DNA of 64,000 bases from Floccularia luteovirens (GCA_009739215.1 VSJF01000002.1:2170001-2234000); one strand, 5' to 3'; shown: positions 33,752 to 45,944, counted from the stretch's first letter. The notes: generated from the letters alone by a model not told the origin. A program made the numbers and translations.

Positions 33752-35663
33752 ATGTCTTCTAACAACCAAAACTATACAAATTCCAGACAGGAACGTGCTC
33801 CACTCTTGAGTGGCAGCCAGAATGGCGACGAAGGACGTCTGCCCCCTAGCACTAAATCTCGTAGCATCGTTTGGGGCGGTGTTACGCTAATCTTTGTACT
33901 TGCGCTTGTGTTGATAATGGGATTCCCCAATATCTTTGGTGATAGTGTTGCACCATGGCTGGGCAGACTTCCACGCGATCCTATGTTTGCTGCGCACGTA
34001 ATCTTGGACCAAGCCCCTGTAATTGTGAGTATTGCGAACCTAAATTTGTAACGTTCTTCTGACTGGAATTTCACACCAAATGATAGGATGGACATATAGG
34101 TAGGCTTGCACATCCGTCGCTTCTAAATATTTGAATTGACGCTTCTTAGATTTGCCGATTTTGTTGCGCATGCAGTACGCGAACAATGTATCTGGAATTG
34201 ACTTGAATTCCCCTATGCCTAAACACGTTGATATCCCGAGGTTACGGGAAGGCAAAGTTGGAGGGTTCTTTTGGTAATAGCTGATTAATTATCAAGTTTC
34301 AGGACTTGCGACACTTACGACTTATTTCCTTATCCAGGTCTACTTATGTCTCATGTCCAGATCCTGAAGAAACTGGTAGAGATTTCTTATATGCAACATG
34401 GAGAGTCCGGTTCGTGTTCCTTCTGTGCCCCAGCTGCCATGAATGAACTTAACTGTATGTACCCAGTGATACATTGGAGCAAATTGATATTTCAAAGCTT
34501 TTGATCCAAAAGTACCCAGAAGTAATTAGTTCATCCTGTTCTATTATACTTTATTCTTCATAATTTTGCGCAGACATTCCAACTCGCACTTTCGGCAGAC
34601 GACATCGAGGCTGCTGTTCATGGTGGCAAAATAGCTAGTCTTCTTGGTGTTGAAGGGTAAGCATATAAGGTTATCCTTCGTCGCAATTTTTGACGAGTCT
34701 TCAGAGCCCATCAACTTGGCAATTCCATCGCTGTTCTCCGCCAATATCATGCTTTGGGTGTCCGCTACGTAACTCTGACGCATACATGCCACAATGCGTT
34801 TGCAGACTCATGCGGCTTGTTAGAGTCAAAAATACCTCGCCATGGAGGTTTAAGGTTGGTGACACTTCTTTGTAACCCTACGCTCACGATTTGATCAATC
34901 TGTCTGTAGTCGTCTCGGAAGGTCGCTGATTAATGAAATGAACCGTCTTGGTGTTCTCGTTGATTTATCGCACACTTCTGATGCTACAGCACGACAGGCA
35001 TTAAATTACTCAAAGGCACCTGTTATTTGGTCCCATTCTTCATCTCGCGCAATATACAATATCCCTCGTAACGTTCCGGATAAAATTCTCCGCCTCATCG
35101 GTAAGGGAGAGGGCCAGCGGGATGGCATAGTGATGGTGCGTTTCTTATAAACTAACAGTCGTACTTCATCTGTTCTTACAGCCCCTCAGGTGAATTTTGT
35201 CCCAGACTTTGTTGCACCACCAGGAGAGGCGACTATTTCCACTGTTGCTGATCACATTGAACATGTTGCCAAGATTTCTGGCAAAGCACAGTAAGTTGAT
35301 ATCTTCTATATGTTGCGTAGCCATTAATCACGCCGAAACAAGTGTCGGTTTGGGAAGTGATTTCGACGGCATCACATCGACCCCAGAAGGCTTGGAAGAC
35401 GTTTCGAAATACCCTGCCCTGGTTCGTAGATAGATCTCTTTGGAATATGCATTATAATTGACATGCTACTGTCCCAGATTGCTGAACTTTACAGGCGAGG
35501 ATGGAACAGATATGAGTTGGCCGGTCTGACTGGAGCTAACTTGCTTCGTGTGTTCAGAGGTGCCGAGAAAGTTGCGAGGGACTTACAAGCAGCTGGCACG
35601 CCTCCCGTCGTAGATATCTACAGAAAAAGACTCGACATCCCCCCTTATGACCCTGATTACTAG
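33752..35663 (+). CDS. Membrane dipeptidase (renal dipeptidase family M19) with N-terminal anchor
   Basis: A zinc dipeptidase held by an N-terminal signal anchor. ATG 33752 gives a polar head and then the helix [20 protein letters not shown], so the enzyme part is lumenal or outside. Exons then read DGHIDLPILVRVLYANN (HxD zinc ligands), [20 protein letters not shown] (bridging Glu), [37 protein letters not shown] and [20 protein letters not shown] (the two later His ligands), and [20 protein letters not shown]. It ends PPYDPDY. At least nine exons; about 450 residues, normal for the family. Several exons are only 40-60 bases, but the phases agree. Confidence 0.9.
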
Positions 35664-35871
35664 TCTAAGAAGTCATAGTTACAGTAGAACATGAAGCTCT
35701 GCATTCAATTGTCGTTATTATGAACAATACATCGGTTTATATTGCATTACACCGTACATATGATATTTCAAATCAATATATCACACGCGCAGCTGTTGAA
35801 GCCTTCACTCCTTGGTCTGCACGGTGTATGATTTTACATCAAGCCAGCCTCAGTAATCTGGTTTTTGACAA

Positions 35872-37829
35872 TTACAGATCGCACTGATTATAGCCAATAT
35901 TAGTAACTATGAGCTAAAATATTTCTCAAATATTTCTCACCTGCTGCAAGTGTTTCAGCAGTCGCTTTGGTATCCTGTATTTGTTTATTTATACATATGA
36001 GAGTAGAAACGTCTATATCTGCGACTTACAATAACGTTTGTGAAATGCGCATAAAAGTGTATCGAGCGTCGGGAAACCTCTCTGGAATCATAATAGATTT
36101 TCTTGAATATGCGTCGGAACCCTTAATCCAATATAAACTTTTGTTGAGACAATAGATAAGAAAAATTGAACTAACATGTAGACACCGTCTCGAAGTCATT
36201 AGGCTTGTCGCGAAATTCAAGGATAGAATCTTCGACCCTAACGCCTTGCTCAAGTTTTCTTCTCAGGATATCCGTTTTATTCATGAAAAGTATCTGGTAA
36301 CATTAGGTGCGGAATGGGAAATGGGCGAAGCAAGTAACAACTCACAAATTGAACATTCACTAATAGTTTACTTGAGCATATTGTCTTCCAGAGCATAAAG
36401 GTATCTTCAAGACAGTTAACACCGGGGTTTTCTGTGAGATTCTCGTTAAAGCTCGATAAAGGGGCTAGAAAAATGATAGCAGTGATGTCTTTGAAATATG
36501 GAATCCACGCAGCACGCTAGACGGTGTCATTCAAACTTTTGACAAGAATTCATATATATAGATGGTGACCAACCATGGTTCTGATTCCTGAAAAATTTCT
36601 TTGTGAATTCATTTGAAGATTACAATCAGTTAAAGTCATACCAGCCACATCATACATTATCCAATCACTATCAGACCTTCCTGTTATTCATTAGACCCGA
36701 GGTGTTCCGAATGCGAAATTTAATTTGCAGTTTGCTTTACCTTTATCAAGGGTAAAATGATATTCCTGGACACCCGTCGTGCGCAAACGGGCTCGCACGA
36801 TGTCTTCGTCTGATGCTTGATAGTTTGGCGCCGTAACACGGTCCACATCATTTAAGAAACTTCAGCCAAGACGTAAACAACGTGATGGGGGAAGAGTAGT
36901 GGGTGGACTTACAAGCCAGGGGTGTCCTCAAGCCTTAACTGTCGCTTCCGCATTATCTGCTGTGTGAGAGGATCCGCCCATAATGTTTTGATATCCTCAC
37001 GACAGCCAGCCACAACGTTGCATGAAACGCGGTAGAGCTGAGTCCCCTTGTCACTCCGAGGGCTGACGACTTGGTTCAGAATACTCTTCCAACCAGAAGT
37101 AGAACGAACGCAAAACTCGTGGGCATTAGATAACTTTGCTCTTAGCGTGTCGGTAGAATATGGAACAATGGGCTCCAAAAATTGTCCAGGGATGTCATCC
37201 GATTCCGAAGAACCAGACCCAAGGAACATTCTAAGATCTTTTTCAATCTGACGAAGCGGGGCAAGTCTGAGTATCGTCCTCCTATGCTTAGTATTGAAGA
37301 ATGATATCTCGGCTTGTAATGTTGGGTCGTGTTGAGCGAGTTCATCCTTTGATGTTGTCTGCTCAAGATCGGCTTCTCCTGTAAGATTGTCGACGAGGAT
37401 GTTTACTGAGCGAACAAGGTTTAAAAGGATAACCGCACGCCATGATGCGCGTTCATCTGCCCATGATTCGCTTGCATAAGTGATTTGGAAGTCTATGACC
37501 TGTCGTCAACAAAAAAAGTAATATTGGAGTTGGACATACTTTTGATTGTCGTAGTTTTCCCTACAGATAGGACAGTGAGGGGACACCAGATATATCTACA
37601 TTCAGATGTGCGCACCACTCAGACTCTGTCCAAGAACCAACACTCTCACCGCCTTAGTCTGCTTCTTCAAAACACGCTTTGCAGCTCTAAGTTCTGCATC
37701 AATTTGTTTACTGACTTGTAGAGCCCGCTCTTCTCGTAGTTCTCTTGCTGTGCGTTCAGCTGGAGTCTCGTTTTCTGGCGGTGCCAGAGCTGCAGTGAGA
37801 GGATCCACAGAGTCGGATGATAGGATCAT
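35872..37829 (-). CDS. G-protein alpha subunit, second divergent paralogue
   Basis: Second G-alpha in the window, about 450 residues. ATG 37829 gives MILSSDSVDPLTAALAPPEN and a charged helix; no Gly-2. The N terminus shares the layout DPLT-x-A-[IL]-APP with the paralogue at 24101. P-loop is GQSLSGKTTTIK followed by NFQITYASESWADERASWRA. Switch I reads IVRARLRTTGV with Arg and Thr kept. Switch II is DVAG then, across a 14-base exon, IRTM, so both the second Gly of DVGG and the catalytic Gln differ. NKTD is intact (LFMNKTDILRRKLEQGV). C-terminal part: FRRIFKKIYYDSREVSRRSI, HFTNVIDTKATAETLAA, ending in a short exon at 35872. At least eleven exons; the last two are least certain. Confidence 0.85.
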
Positions 37830-38506
37830 GGAGGTACAAAGTTAGAATTGGCCACCCTACTCGATTCAAAATTCGTTTCATTGGTCCATTGCCAATATAC
37901 TCAGCAGCTCCGGATGGATTTTCTTCCAGGGTCAATTCTGGATAGGATCAATAATCCTCAGAAGAATGGAAATCTCCAGGGCATGAGAATATGCTAAATG
38001 AATATTGTACTAAGGAATTGACGATAAGAGCTTGTAGTAATTTTACAGTGTATAAGACTAAATTACGTACGCCGAATGAGGTATTCCCCTTATAAGAGCC
38101 CTGTAACATATGCATACGTATGCCTATCGTTTTTGGCCTGAAATTGTATCAATGGCTCTTCTGGTACGGGATTGCTCCATTTCACATTTCAACCCGCCAT
38201 GGAGCAAACTCTGCCACGTATCAATAGTAAAGCCGAAATTAAGTCAGAGTTGTTTCCTGAACTATCACTGGTGCCTACTCACATATAAAAAGCAGCCACT
38301 AATCGCTCCTTGGGTGTCGATAACAGAGATTGAATTAGTAGCCGAGCTCAAGGCGATCAAACCAAATTGTAAGCTTTCGCTTAGCGCCTAGTGCCTGATC
38401 AGGAATATGGTCAAGTGGACACAATCAAGCCATATACAGCATGGGAAATACAATAGTCATTCTGTAAAGTGAATTTGATAGAAATGTGCTATTCATTACT
38501 TTTATA
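37830..38506. other. Intergenic, no gene seen
   Basis: 5' flank of the second G-alpha gene and 3' flank of VTS1. A plus-strand frame at 38110-38391 has no family resemblance. Confidence 0.5.
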
Positions 38507-40044
38507 TCACTGGTGCACTATGGGATTGCAAGATTTACATGGATCAATATCATGTACAGCCGACTGTGGAATATGGTCTAGAGGGTCTATAACCTGGGGT
38601 TCAGTCCCATTGTGTTCATCTGCAGTCTGCGGAGCACCGTCGATCTTAACTATCGTGCTGGTAGTGGGTGTTGCACTCGAAGGATCCTCTATACCCATCC
38701 TTTTACGAACAAATTCAAAAGTTCGTAGTAATCGCCGTCTTGCGCCAAGTGCTATGACCCCCTTACTTTCAAGAGCAGCGTCGTCAAGCACTATAATCTC
38801 CTGCCAGGTCATACCATCGAAAGAATTTGTGTATTTATGGAGACGTAGGCATTTCATCCACGTCGGAATGTCCTGCAACATCGAGGGATCAAAATCTTCC
38901 TCTCGCGGAGAGTCTGTGCTCATCGAGCTTGAAGCACTACCAAAAACGCTACCATTAGAACCTCCAGTCCCCAAAGTGCTACTGATTAGATGGTTGCTCC
39001 GTAATGCACTTTTGGGAAAACGCGTTTCGGACCCAGTTACTGGTGTCGGCCAAAGATTTTTCGGTGCGCTCTTCTTTGGTTTGGGTTGGGTTGCAGGCTG
39101 GGAGGAGCTGATAGGCTCTATTGTACCGTTCAATACAAGCTTTACAGCAAGTAGTTGTGCATCAGGTGAAAGGCCGGCGTTCGCGATCATATTCAAAGTT
39201 TCCGTATTGACCCTTCCAAAGCCAGGAAGTCCGGAAAGTAGTGGAGCAGGTGAGGTTGTAAAGGGCGTGTCTACTGACGGCCGAAACTCGGGAGCTTCTG
39301 GACGCATTTTACTGCTCTGTCCCAACACATGTTTTGGTGCTGAAGATGTTTTGTCCTGAGGCGCAGAAACGAGCACTGATGGAACAGGAGAATCAGGGAA
39401 AGGGATGTTGAGACTCGGAGGTCTGGGGTTCTGTTTGGGTCGGGATTTAGCTTTCATAGATCCATTTAATTCAGAGGGAACTGTTGCTAAAATCAGCATC
39501 TGTTTGTCTGATATAAATTTGAAATTGCTTACTCGCGAGAGGTTGATGATTATCCTTTCTCTCTAATTCAGAAATTATCGCTTTAAACATCTGAATTTGG
39601 TTTGAGGTTGAATGCTGAAGGAGGGTACAAACAGAGGCAGTCCTCTCTGTTTCTGTTAGCACTTTGAACCCTGACGTGAAGTATAAACAGGTTGCAAATT
39701 CAATATAGTCTCTTGCCACGTACAATTCTCTATAGCGGCTAGTTCGGTTTTGAACTTGGCTTGTAGCAATGCCGTCCTTAATGTACCCTTGTATTGGAGT
39801 CAATAATACCCACAAGGTGAAAGAAATAATCACGAACTAGGGCAGACTCATAATCTTGGTATTTTCCTCCATCTGTGATACCCAAATTATCAAGCTCGTG
39901 AAGAAAATGGTTCTCAACCATTGGATTTGATTCAGCTTGGGTGGAGGCAAGAGAGCGTGCGTTAATCATGGTAGACAATAGTTGATTAGATGGGCAGCGA
40001 CTTCTAGTAGTACTTTGCGAAATGAGGCAGTTCCCGGATATCAT
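38507..40044 (-). CDS. VTS1: VTS1/Smaug-type RNA-binding protein (SAM domain)
   Basis: VTS1 binds stem-loop elements in mRNAs through its SAM domain and recruits decay factors. ATG 40044 starts an N-terminal helical module: NARSLASTQAESNPMVENHF, then TSGFKVLTETERTASVCTLL and QHSTSNQIQMFKAIISELER, matching the fungal VTS1 N-terminal block. A Pro/Ser-rich middle includes LSPDAQLLAVKLVLNGTIEP. The SAM domain reads DIPTWMKCLRLHKYTNSFDG, MTWQEIIVLDDAALESKGVI and ALGARRRLLRTFEFVRKRMG, with the A-L-G-A-R-R-[RK]-L-L RNA-contact helix. It ends PCKSCNPIVHQ, beyond the SAM. About 460 residues, five exons. Confidence 0.9.
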
Positions 40045-40387
40045 TTATGTTTATACCTGAGAGCGAAAGAATTAATTATATCTCTGTAGCCAGTGAACCA
40101 AATCATAATGATAAATTACTTACTGGAACATGTCAGGTGGCGGAGTTGGGATACCATGACACACGTATGAATCACTTGGATACAGAACACCATCCAAACC
40201 TATGATTATAAACAAGGCCGGAAATATAAAGTAAATTCATGGCTGTTTCATCAAACTTTCTGAAACAACGTTGTTGGTCGGCGTTTGATGTAATACTCGT
40301 GTCAGAATTTTTACAAGCGTTAGAGCGCTACATAGATTTTAATGTTGTGTTTGATCAAAAGATTGATGGGTACATACATAACACGTT
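40045..40387. other. Intergenic, no gene seen
   Basis: 5' flank of VTS1 and 3' flank of the fucosyltransferase-like gene. Confidence 0.5.
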
Positions 40388-42004
40388 TCAACCCCACTGA
40401 ACAATGGGTAGATCATGATATGTAGTCCATAAAACATCCTCTACAAAGGCACTATATGTACTCCTTTCGGTACCAACTACCGTCCATCCCCTGGCAGCAA
40501 CCATAGCATCTACAAATTGAAACAAAAAGGGTTTGAGCATTATACCGTCAAGCTCATTTCGTAAGGCATCCAGGTAAGCCAATTCTTCTGGGAAATCCGA
40601 TAGAAAAAAAGAACAAGGAAATGTACTCCGAAAGGTACTCAACATATGATGATGCTCAGGTTGTCGTAGATCAGTTGCAATGAATATAGGCGCATTTAGC
40701 ATGGAATAACGTGGATTGTCATGACGAATTCTACGACATCCGGAATTGGACGATTCGAGGTCGGGTGATCTAGGCGGTATCTTTTTGTGCCGATGATCTT
40801 GCACGAGCTGAAGTGCTTGAAGGGTTTCGTCATCTTGCGCAAGCTTCCCGAACCTTCTCTCAATATGCAACGTGTCCTCAGCCGAAAATCTGAGAATTTC
40901 GTGAACTATAATCCACCAGATACGGCGTAGGTTGCTTTTGGCGTTTGATTTGAATTCTCCATCGCTCGCGCGAATATGCACGCCAATATACGAGCTATTG
41001 ATACGCAGTTCTATGGCATTGGCCACATGAACAAGGTCCGGGTTAGTATAAGACATGCTCTGACGCACAGAACTGCGGATGGAAATACTCCTTGCAGTCT
41101 GCAGACGCAGGCGAGAGGAACCAAATATTGTGCCAAACTGGATTAAGTGCGATTGAGACTTCACGAGATCACTTATATTGATTCTAGTCAGGTATTTGCT
41201 TCCTGAAGAAGGTACTGCTGAGAGATTGTCAAAGAAGCGGTAGTGATAGAGTGATTCGTCAGGAAAATCACGAATATCTTCAGGAGAAAGTAACAAATGA
41301 TCAAAAATCCATTTCTTTGACATATCTGGGCGATGTAACACCTTATGGTATCTTTCTATGTTGGTCATATTAATGAGCCAAGACCATGGTATGTGGGTGT
41401 ATTCGAAGTAGCCCGTGCATTCTGGCGGCAAAGAAATATATGCGGGTACTTCTGCGCAATGGAGCAGACCATCCTTGCTTGAAAGGCTGAGAAGTCTTTC
41501 GAGGCCGTAGAAATTAACGTAGCTGATAGGTTTTCCGAGACGTATCGGTGGCAGGAGAAGGGTGCGATTGAGTAAAGTCGATAAAACAAGAGCATTTTCC
41601 AAAGCAATGCGCTGATTATGAAACCCGCTGTGGGGGAAATACGCCAGATACTTTTTGTCTGCAAGTTCAGTGTTTTCGGGGACTTGAAGAGAAATGTTGT
41701 CAGTGAACTTCTGGAGAGTCTTCCTAACTGCATGGTGTTCCCACCTCGTGGTAAAGAGATAGTATGCTGTTCCAAAGCAAGCGATGCATGCAAAGATGAG
41801 AATGAAAAGCAACGTGACCGCGTCTCTGCTAGTTGTCTCTTGCCGTCGATCCCTGCGAACCTTAGTAAGTTGTGTTTGTGTCGCGGAAGCTTTCAGTGAA
41901 CTCCGGTTCAATGGAGCACGCATTCGATATGCTCCTCTCTCCAGGGTGATAGATGGGGAAGCATTTGCAAGTTGTGAGGCTGCAGTGACTCTGAAAGGTT
42001 TCAT
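40388..42004 (-). CDS. O-fucosyltransferase-like type II membrane glycosyltransferase
   Basis: A mostly single-exon protein of about 538 residues. ATG 42004 gives MKPFRVTAASQLANASPSIT, then one membrane helix (AVTLLFILIFACIACFGTAY) with basic residues before it, as in Golgi/ER type II enzymes. The lumenal part starts YLAYFPHSGFHNQRIALENA and LVLSTLLNRTLLLPPIRLGK, the GxxNQ block of the protein O-fucosyltransferase fold. SSYIGVHIRASDGEFKSNAK holds the H-x-R nucleotide-sugar contact. APIFIATDLRQPEHHHMLST and MLKPFLFQFVDAMVAARGWT, then GTERSTYSAFV, complete the GT-B C-terminal half. Acceptor is unknown. Start codon is 99 bases from the divergent HAD gene. Confidence 0.8.
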   Translation of the reverse strand: MKPFRVTAASQLANASPSITLERGAYRMRAPLNRSSLKASATQTQLTKVRRDRRQETTSRDAVTLLFILIFACIACFGTAYYLFTTRWEHHAVRKTLQKFTDNISLQVPENTELADKKYLAYFPHSGFHNQRIALENALVLSTLLNRTLLLPPIRLGKPISYVNFYGLERLLSLSSKDGLLHCAEVPAYISLPPECTGYFEYTHIPWSWLINMTNIERYHKVLHRPDMSKKWIFDHLLLSPEDIRDFPDESLYHYRFFDNLSAVPSSGSKYLTRINISDLVKSQSHLIQFGTIFGSSRLRLQTARSISIRSSVRQSMSYTNPDLVHVANAIELRINSSYIGVHIRASDGEFKSNAKSNLRRIWWIIVHEILRFSAEDTLHIERRFGKLAQDDETLQALQLVQDHRHKKIPPRSPDLESSNSGCRRIRHDNPRYSMLNAPIFIATDLRQPEHHHMLSTFRSTFPCSFFLSDFPEELAYLDALRNELDGIMLKPFLFQFVDAMVAARGWTVVGTERSTYSAFVEDVLWTTYHDLPIVQWG

Positions 42005-42103
42005 GGTTCGGGTTGAGAACAAACTGGAAGGCACCACCGATTACCGTGTATTTGTATTGATGTGGCGTAGCTTGTGAGCTGCCTAAAGCCTTGAATTTGA
42101 AAC
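42005..42103. promoter_or_regulatory. Very short bidirectional promoter (99 bases)
   Basis: Only 99 bases separate the start codons of the fucosyltransferase-like gene and the HAD gene. Both 5' untranslated regions and promoters must overlap, or transcripts start inside each other's genes. Confidence 0.45.
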
Positions 42104-43912
42104 ATGATATCAAGAGCTTTATCGTTTTCACCGACAACCTATTCGTGTCTACGCTTTACACAATTTCTAGTAAAGAACAGAGCTCAACTAAGCCCTAGGT
42201 ATCCTGATCATAGAAAAATTTCATCACATGCCCATGGCCGGAATCCTCCATTAGCTTTCGTTTTCGATATTGTACGCATCTACCGATCTTGCACGCCTCA
42301 ATGATTGTTATTCACGTATTGGCTCCATAGGATGGGGTCTTGCTGCGCGGTCCTCGTGTATTGCCTGCTGCTAAGCGTGCTCTGACAATCCTCGAGGGCA
42401 CAAATCCTTTCAACGCGTAAGTTCAGCCTCACATTACACAAAATGTCTGTGTTAACGCATCCTCTTGAAGCAAAATTCCATATATCCTTGTAAATAATGT
42501 ACCTTATATCTCCAACCTTTGGCTGACAAGCGGCAACAGTTAACAAATGGCGGCGGTGTTAGTGAACAGGAGAGAAGTGCTAGGTTGAGCAAGAAGCTCG
42601 GTTTCAATGTTTGTTTTGCACTCTAGACTGCCAGCTATGTTGTTACTAAACTATTTCTAACTGAATAGATTGACCCCAAACAATATATTCAAGCACATAC
42701 AGTGCTCAGAACATTCGCTAAGAAATACGCAAACCAACCTGTTCTTGTATTGGGTGGAAAACTGGATAAGGTCCGTCGGGTGGCTGAGGGGTGCGTCAAG
42801 CTGTCATAAATTAATATTCACCTCTTGATCTCTCTCCAAGTTATGGATTCAAGGAAGCTTATACAACCCTTGACGTATTAGCATGGAACCCTTCGTGAGT
42901 CCAGCCATCTCCACATGCTCAATTGAATCTTACTATTCCTAAGCGTATGGCCCTTTCATGAGCTGTCACAGGATGAAAGGCAAGCAACTAGGGTACGAGC
43001 TATTCATTAATATAGTGCGACAGGCCTGTAAGCTGAACACATTGAACAAGGCTGTAGACTTTTCCCAAACACGCGTGTCCGCTGTTTTTGTGTTTCATGA
43101 CCCTCGCAATTGGGCATTGGATGGTGTGATCGCACTCTACTACGAGATTTTTTTCTCTATGAGACATTATTTAACTTGCATTTCTAGCTCAAGTTATCTG
43201 CGATGTTGTACAATCAGATGGTATAATTGGTGGTCCCTATAAAACTGCAGGCTCTCGTAATGAGAATCCTGTCGAGGTTATTTTTTGCAACCCCGACCTT
43301 TTATGGCGGTCGGACTTTGAGAGACCAAGACTGGGACAAGGGGCTTTTAGAGAAGCATTTCAAGCTGTGTACACGGTGAGACGAATCCAGAGCTCAATTG
43401 TATACATTCAGCTGACTCGTACAGGCTTTAACTGGCTTGAAATATCCTTATGTGCAATATGGTAAACCAACTGAGACTACCTACAATTTCGCCCGTGACA
43501 CTTTAGAAGAATGGCTGATCCAACTTTACGGTCATGGTCACGACTTCCCCCAAATGTATGTTCTAACAGAGAACCATATTAATTATTTTTGACCATTTAA
43601 ATTTCGTAGATACATGATTGGAGGTATTTCTCCTTTCTTTGATGTATCCTTACAATAATTTAATCGAAGTTCACTAGATAATCCAGAATCTGGTACGTAT
43701 TATTTTAAGAAATACCTATCACATATATTAATTGTCATATATTAGACATTGCAGGTGCAAATGCGGCAGGGTGGCCGTCAGCTTTAGTGCGTACTGGGGT
43801 TTTTGATCCTCAAAACGGTCCTCCAAGCCACCAACCAAGTTACGAAGCTGAAGATGTTGAAGAAGCAGTGAAGTGGGCAATACAACGAGAATTAACACGT
43901 GAAAGAATTTGA
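42104..43912 (+). CDS. HAD-superfamily class IIA hydrolase, CECR5/YKR070W type, mitochondrial
   Basis: ATG 42104 gives MISRALSFSPTTYSCLRFTQ, a likely mitochondrial presequence. The catalytic motif FVFDIDGVLLRGPRVLPAAK is split by an intron exactly between FDI and DGV. A 19-base exon (42471-42489) encodes KIPYIL and leads into LTNGGGVSEQERSARLSKKL. Then QPVLVLGGKLDKVRRVAEG, YGFKEAYTTLDVLAWNPSVW, RVSAVFVFHDPRNWALDG, FCNPDLLWRSDFERPRLGQG and QYGKPTETTYNFARDTLEEW. The end motif IYMIGDNPESDIAGANAAGW is built from two consecutive tiny exons of 14 bases (43610-43623) and 15 bases (43678-43692). About 430 residues, eleven or twelve exons. Substrate unknown; order of motifs fits the CECR5 branch. Confidence 0.85.
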
Positions 43913-44274
43913 AGTGAATTGGTTCCTTAGACATCCCTAGAATCTATTCTATATCTTCGCAACCTGCTAAGTATATTGATACTAACTTGGTATCGTTTTG
44001 CTTGGAAGAAAAGAACAAGATTTTTTGTAGAAGGGCAATTAGTTTACGAACGAAATGCTCTTAGCATTCAGAGTCGAAAAGTAGCATTAAAGGTTGCAAG
44101 GTTTTAAAATGAATAACATACATATTCACTTGACCGAATACAGCTGCTGCAGGGATCAGGCCATCATGATCCCGTCTGTTGAGTGCGGTGCAAACACGTA
44201 CGTAAAATTTTTAAACCTGCCTAACATATTATGCGACACTATGCTTCTTGACTCGTGTACCTTGAGGTCTCTCA
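43913..44274. other. Intergenic, no gene seen
   Basis: 3' flank of the HAD gene and 5' flank of the DUF218 gene. Confidence 0.5.
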
Positions 44275-45467
44275 ATGTTACCTTCTCCCGTTTCCGCACC
44301 AAGACAAAAAGTATTCTTTCAAGTCGACTCTCCACAGAAGCGTATACTCGATGCATTGCTCAAACGATCTCGAGTTACCAACCTCGGTATTTGGCTTCTC
44401 AGTTGCATCTGTTTACTTTCAATCTCGGTAAACTTGCGGTTGGGGTTGGGATTTGATCCATCCTTGCGGATTCACTACCGGCAGCCTGGAGAGCTAGCTT
44501 CAGGGATTTTGAAGACGATATCTCGGCCATATGTGTTGGAACATGTGAATCACCTCATTATTGTCCCTTGCCATGCGATTTGGAAGGGAATTGATCCAGA
44601 ACAGAGACTAGAGGAGGATGAATGGATACTTGAGCCCTACCAGAAGGGTGGGAACAGACTGGCTACTTTTTTCCAACACATTGTTCAGGGGTAGGTCCTA
44701 ACTTATTAAATTCTGTCAGTCTCGTGCCTTATGTTATTTCCCCAGTGCAGGAATGGCCACCATGGATGAAGGTTCTCTTCTTGTCTTTAGTGGGTGAGTT
44801 CCATTAACCATACTCCTCACCCTGCAATGATTTATTAATTATCCTATCAGGGGTCAAACCAGACCTACATCAGCCACAACAGAGGCCGAATCTTATCTAA
44901 GGCTAGCCACTGAAGCACAACTACTCAATGTTACAAGCCCCGATGATCCTTTTGTGCGGGTCACAACAGAAAACTACGCCTTAGACTCTTTTCAAAATCT
45001 TCTATATTCCATTGCACGATTTCACGAATATACAGGTCATTATCCAGAAACGATTACGATTATCGGGTACGAGTTCAAGAAAGCGAGATATATTGATCTG
45101 CATAGGAATGCCATTAGATGGCCAAGACGCCAGTTTGATTACATCGGAATAGACCCCGAGTATGAAGACACCGTAAACGCGCGGATTGGTGAAGTTAGTG
45201 TTTCCAGCTGTCTTAAATTCTGGAACAATCAGATGCTGAATTTGTTTCCAGGAACAGAATGGCTACATCCCGTATACCTTCGACATGTATGGATGCCATT
45301 CCTCCCTCCTTTCCAAACGACGCCAAAGGAATCTACATACTCGATTCCATTCGTATTACGTGTCAAACCCAGAGTTGATCCAGCTGTTTAATTGGTGCCC
45401 CGACGCCTCTGATGGTGGGGAATTCACTCTGTTCCCTGGAGATTTGCCCTGGGATCACCTTCCATAG
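44275..45467 (+). CDS. DUF218 domain protein with N-terminal membrane anchor
   Basis: About 340 residues in four exons. ATG 44275 starts a basic head, then the helix NLGIWLLSCICLLSISVNLR, so a type II anchor is likely. The DUF218 part reads NHLIIVPCHAIWKGIDPEQR, GSLLVFSGGQTRPTSATTEA and ESYLRLATEAQLLNVTSPDD, then NYALDSFQNLLYSIARFHEY and ITIIGYEFKKARYIDLHRNA; these follow the family's strand-helix order with the GGQ and E-x-x-A-x-DS-x-[QE]N motifs. The last exon, after an intron starting at 45193, gives EQNGYIPYTFDMYGCHSSLL and ARG-rich RFHSYYVSNPELIQLFNWCP. Fungal relatives are uncharacterised; bacterial ones act in the envelope. Confidence 0.8.
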
Positions 45468-45944
45468 GACCCCGCCTTAAATTTAGCTTATATTACTACA
45501 ATTGTGCCTTACGACTCATATATTTATGTACGTCGTTAGATAAATAATGGAATGATATAATTGGTTTAGGACTCAATATGTCAAACACTCCCCGCAAAAC
45601 ATAAGGCAGTCATATCATCAGTTGACCAAAATACATTCAAGTGCTTAGCGGAGATGTTTCGTGAGTGTGAGGAGCATTCTGTTGTCGAGTCATACCAAGA
45701 AAATTTGTTTATGATCGTTTTAAAAAAACATACCCTGTCCCAGCCAACATATACTCTGGGGAAAGGAAAAATTGAAGATCCAGATGACTGGATGAGTGAT
45801 TTCTTTGGGAGAAGAAGCGAATACCTATAACTGTCCGTAACTCAATGGGGCGCACGTTGTTGAGGGTCCAAACATATTTGTAAGGAGGTTATAATACATA
45901 TAAGTACAAGAAATATGCCTATAAAATATTCTTAAAAACTGGAG
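45468..45944. other. Intergenic, no gene seen
   Basis: 3' flanks of two convergent genes. No coding signal. Confidence 0.5.

Noticed and set aside
38469..39359. 296-codon open frame on the plus strand
   Set aside because: Exact antisense of the VTS1 coding exon with its SAM domain; composition is skewed and no family fits.
42950..43060. Possible GC-AG intron in the HAD gene
   Set aside because: A normal GT donor (GTACGA) a few codons later gives an in-phase join, so the unusual donor is unnecessary.
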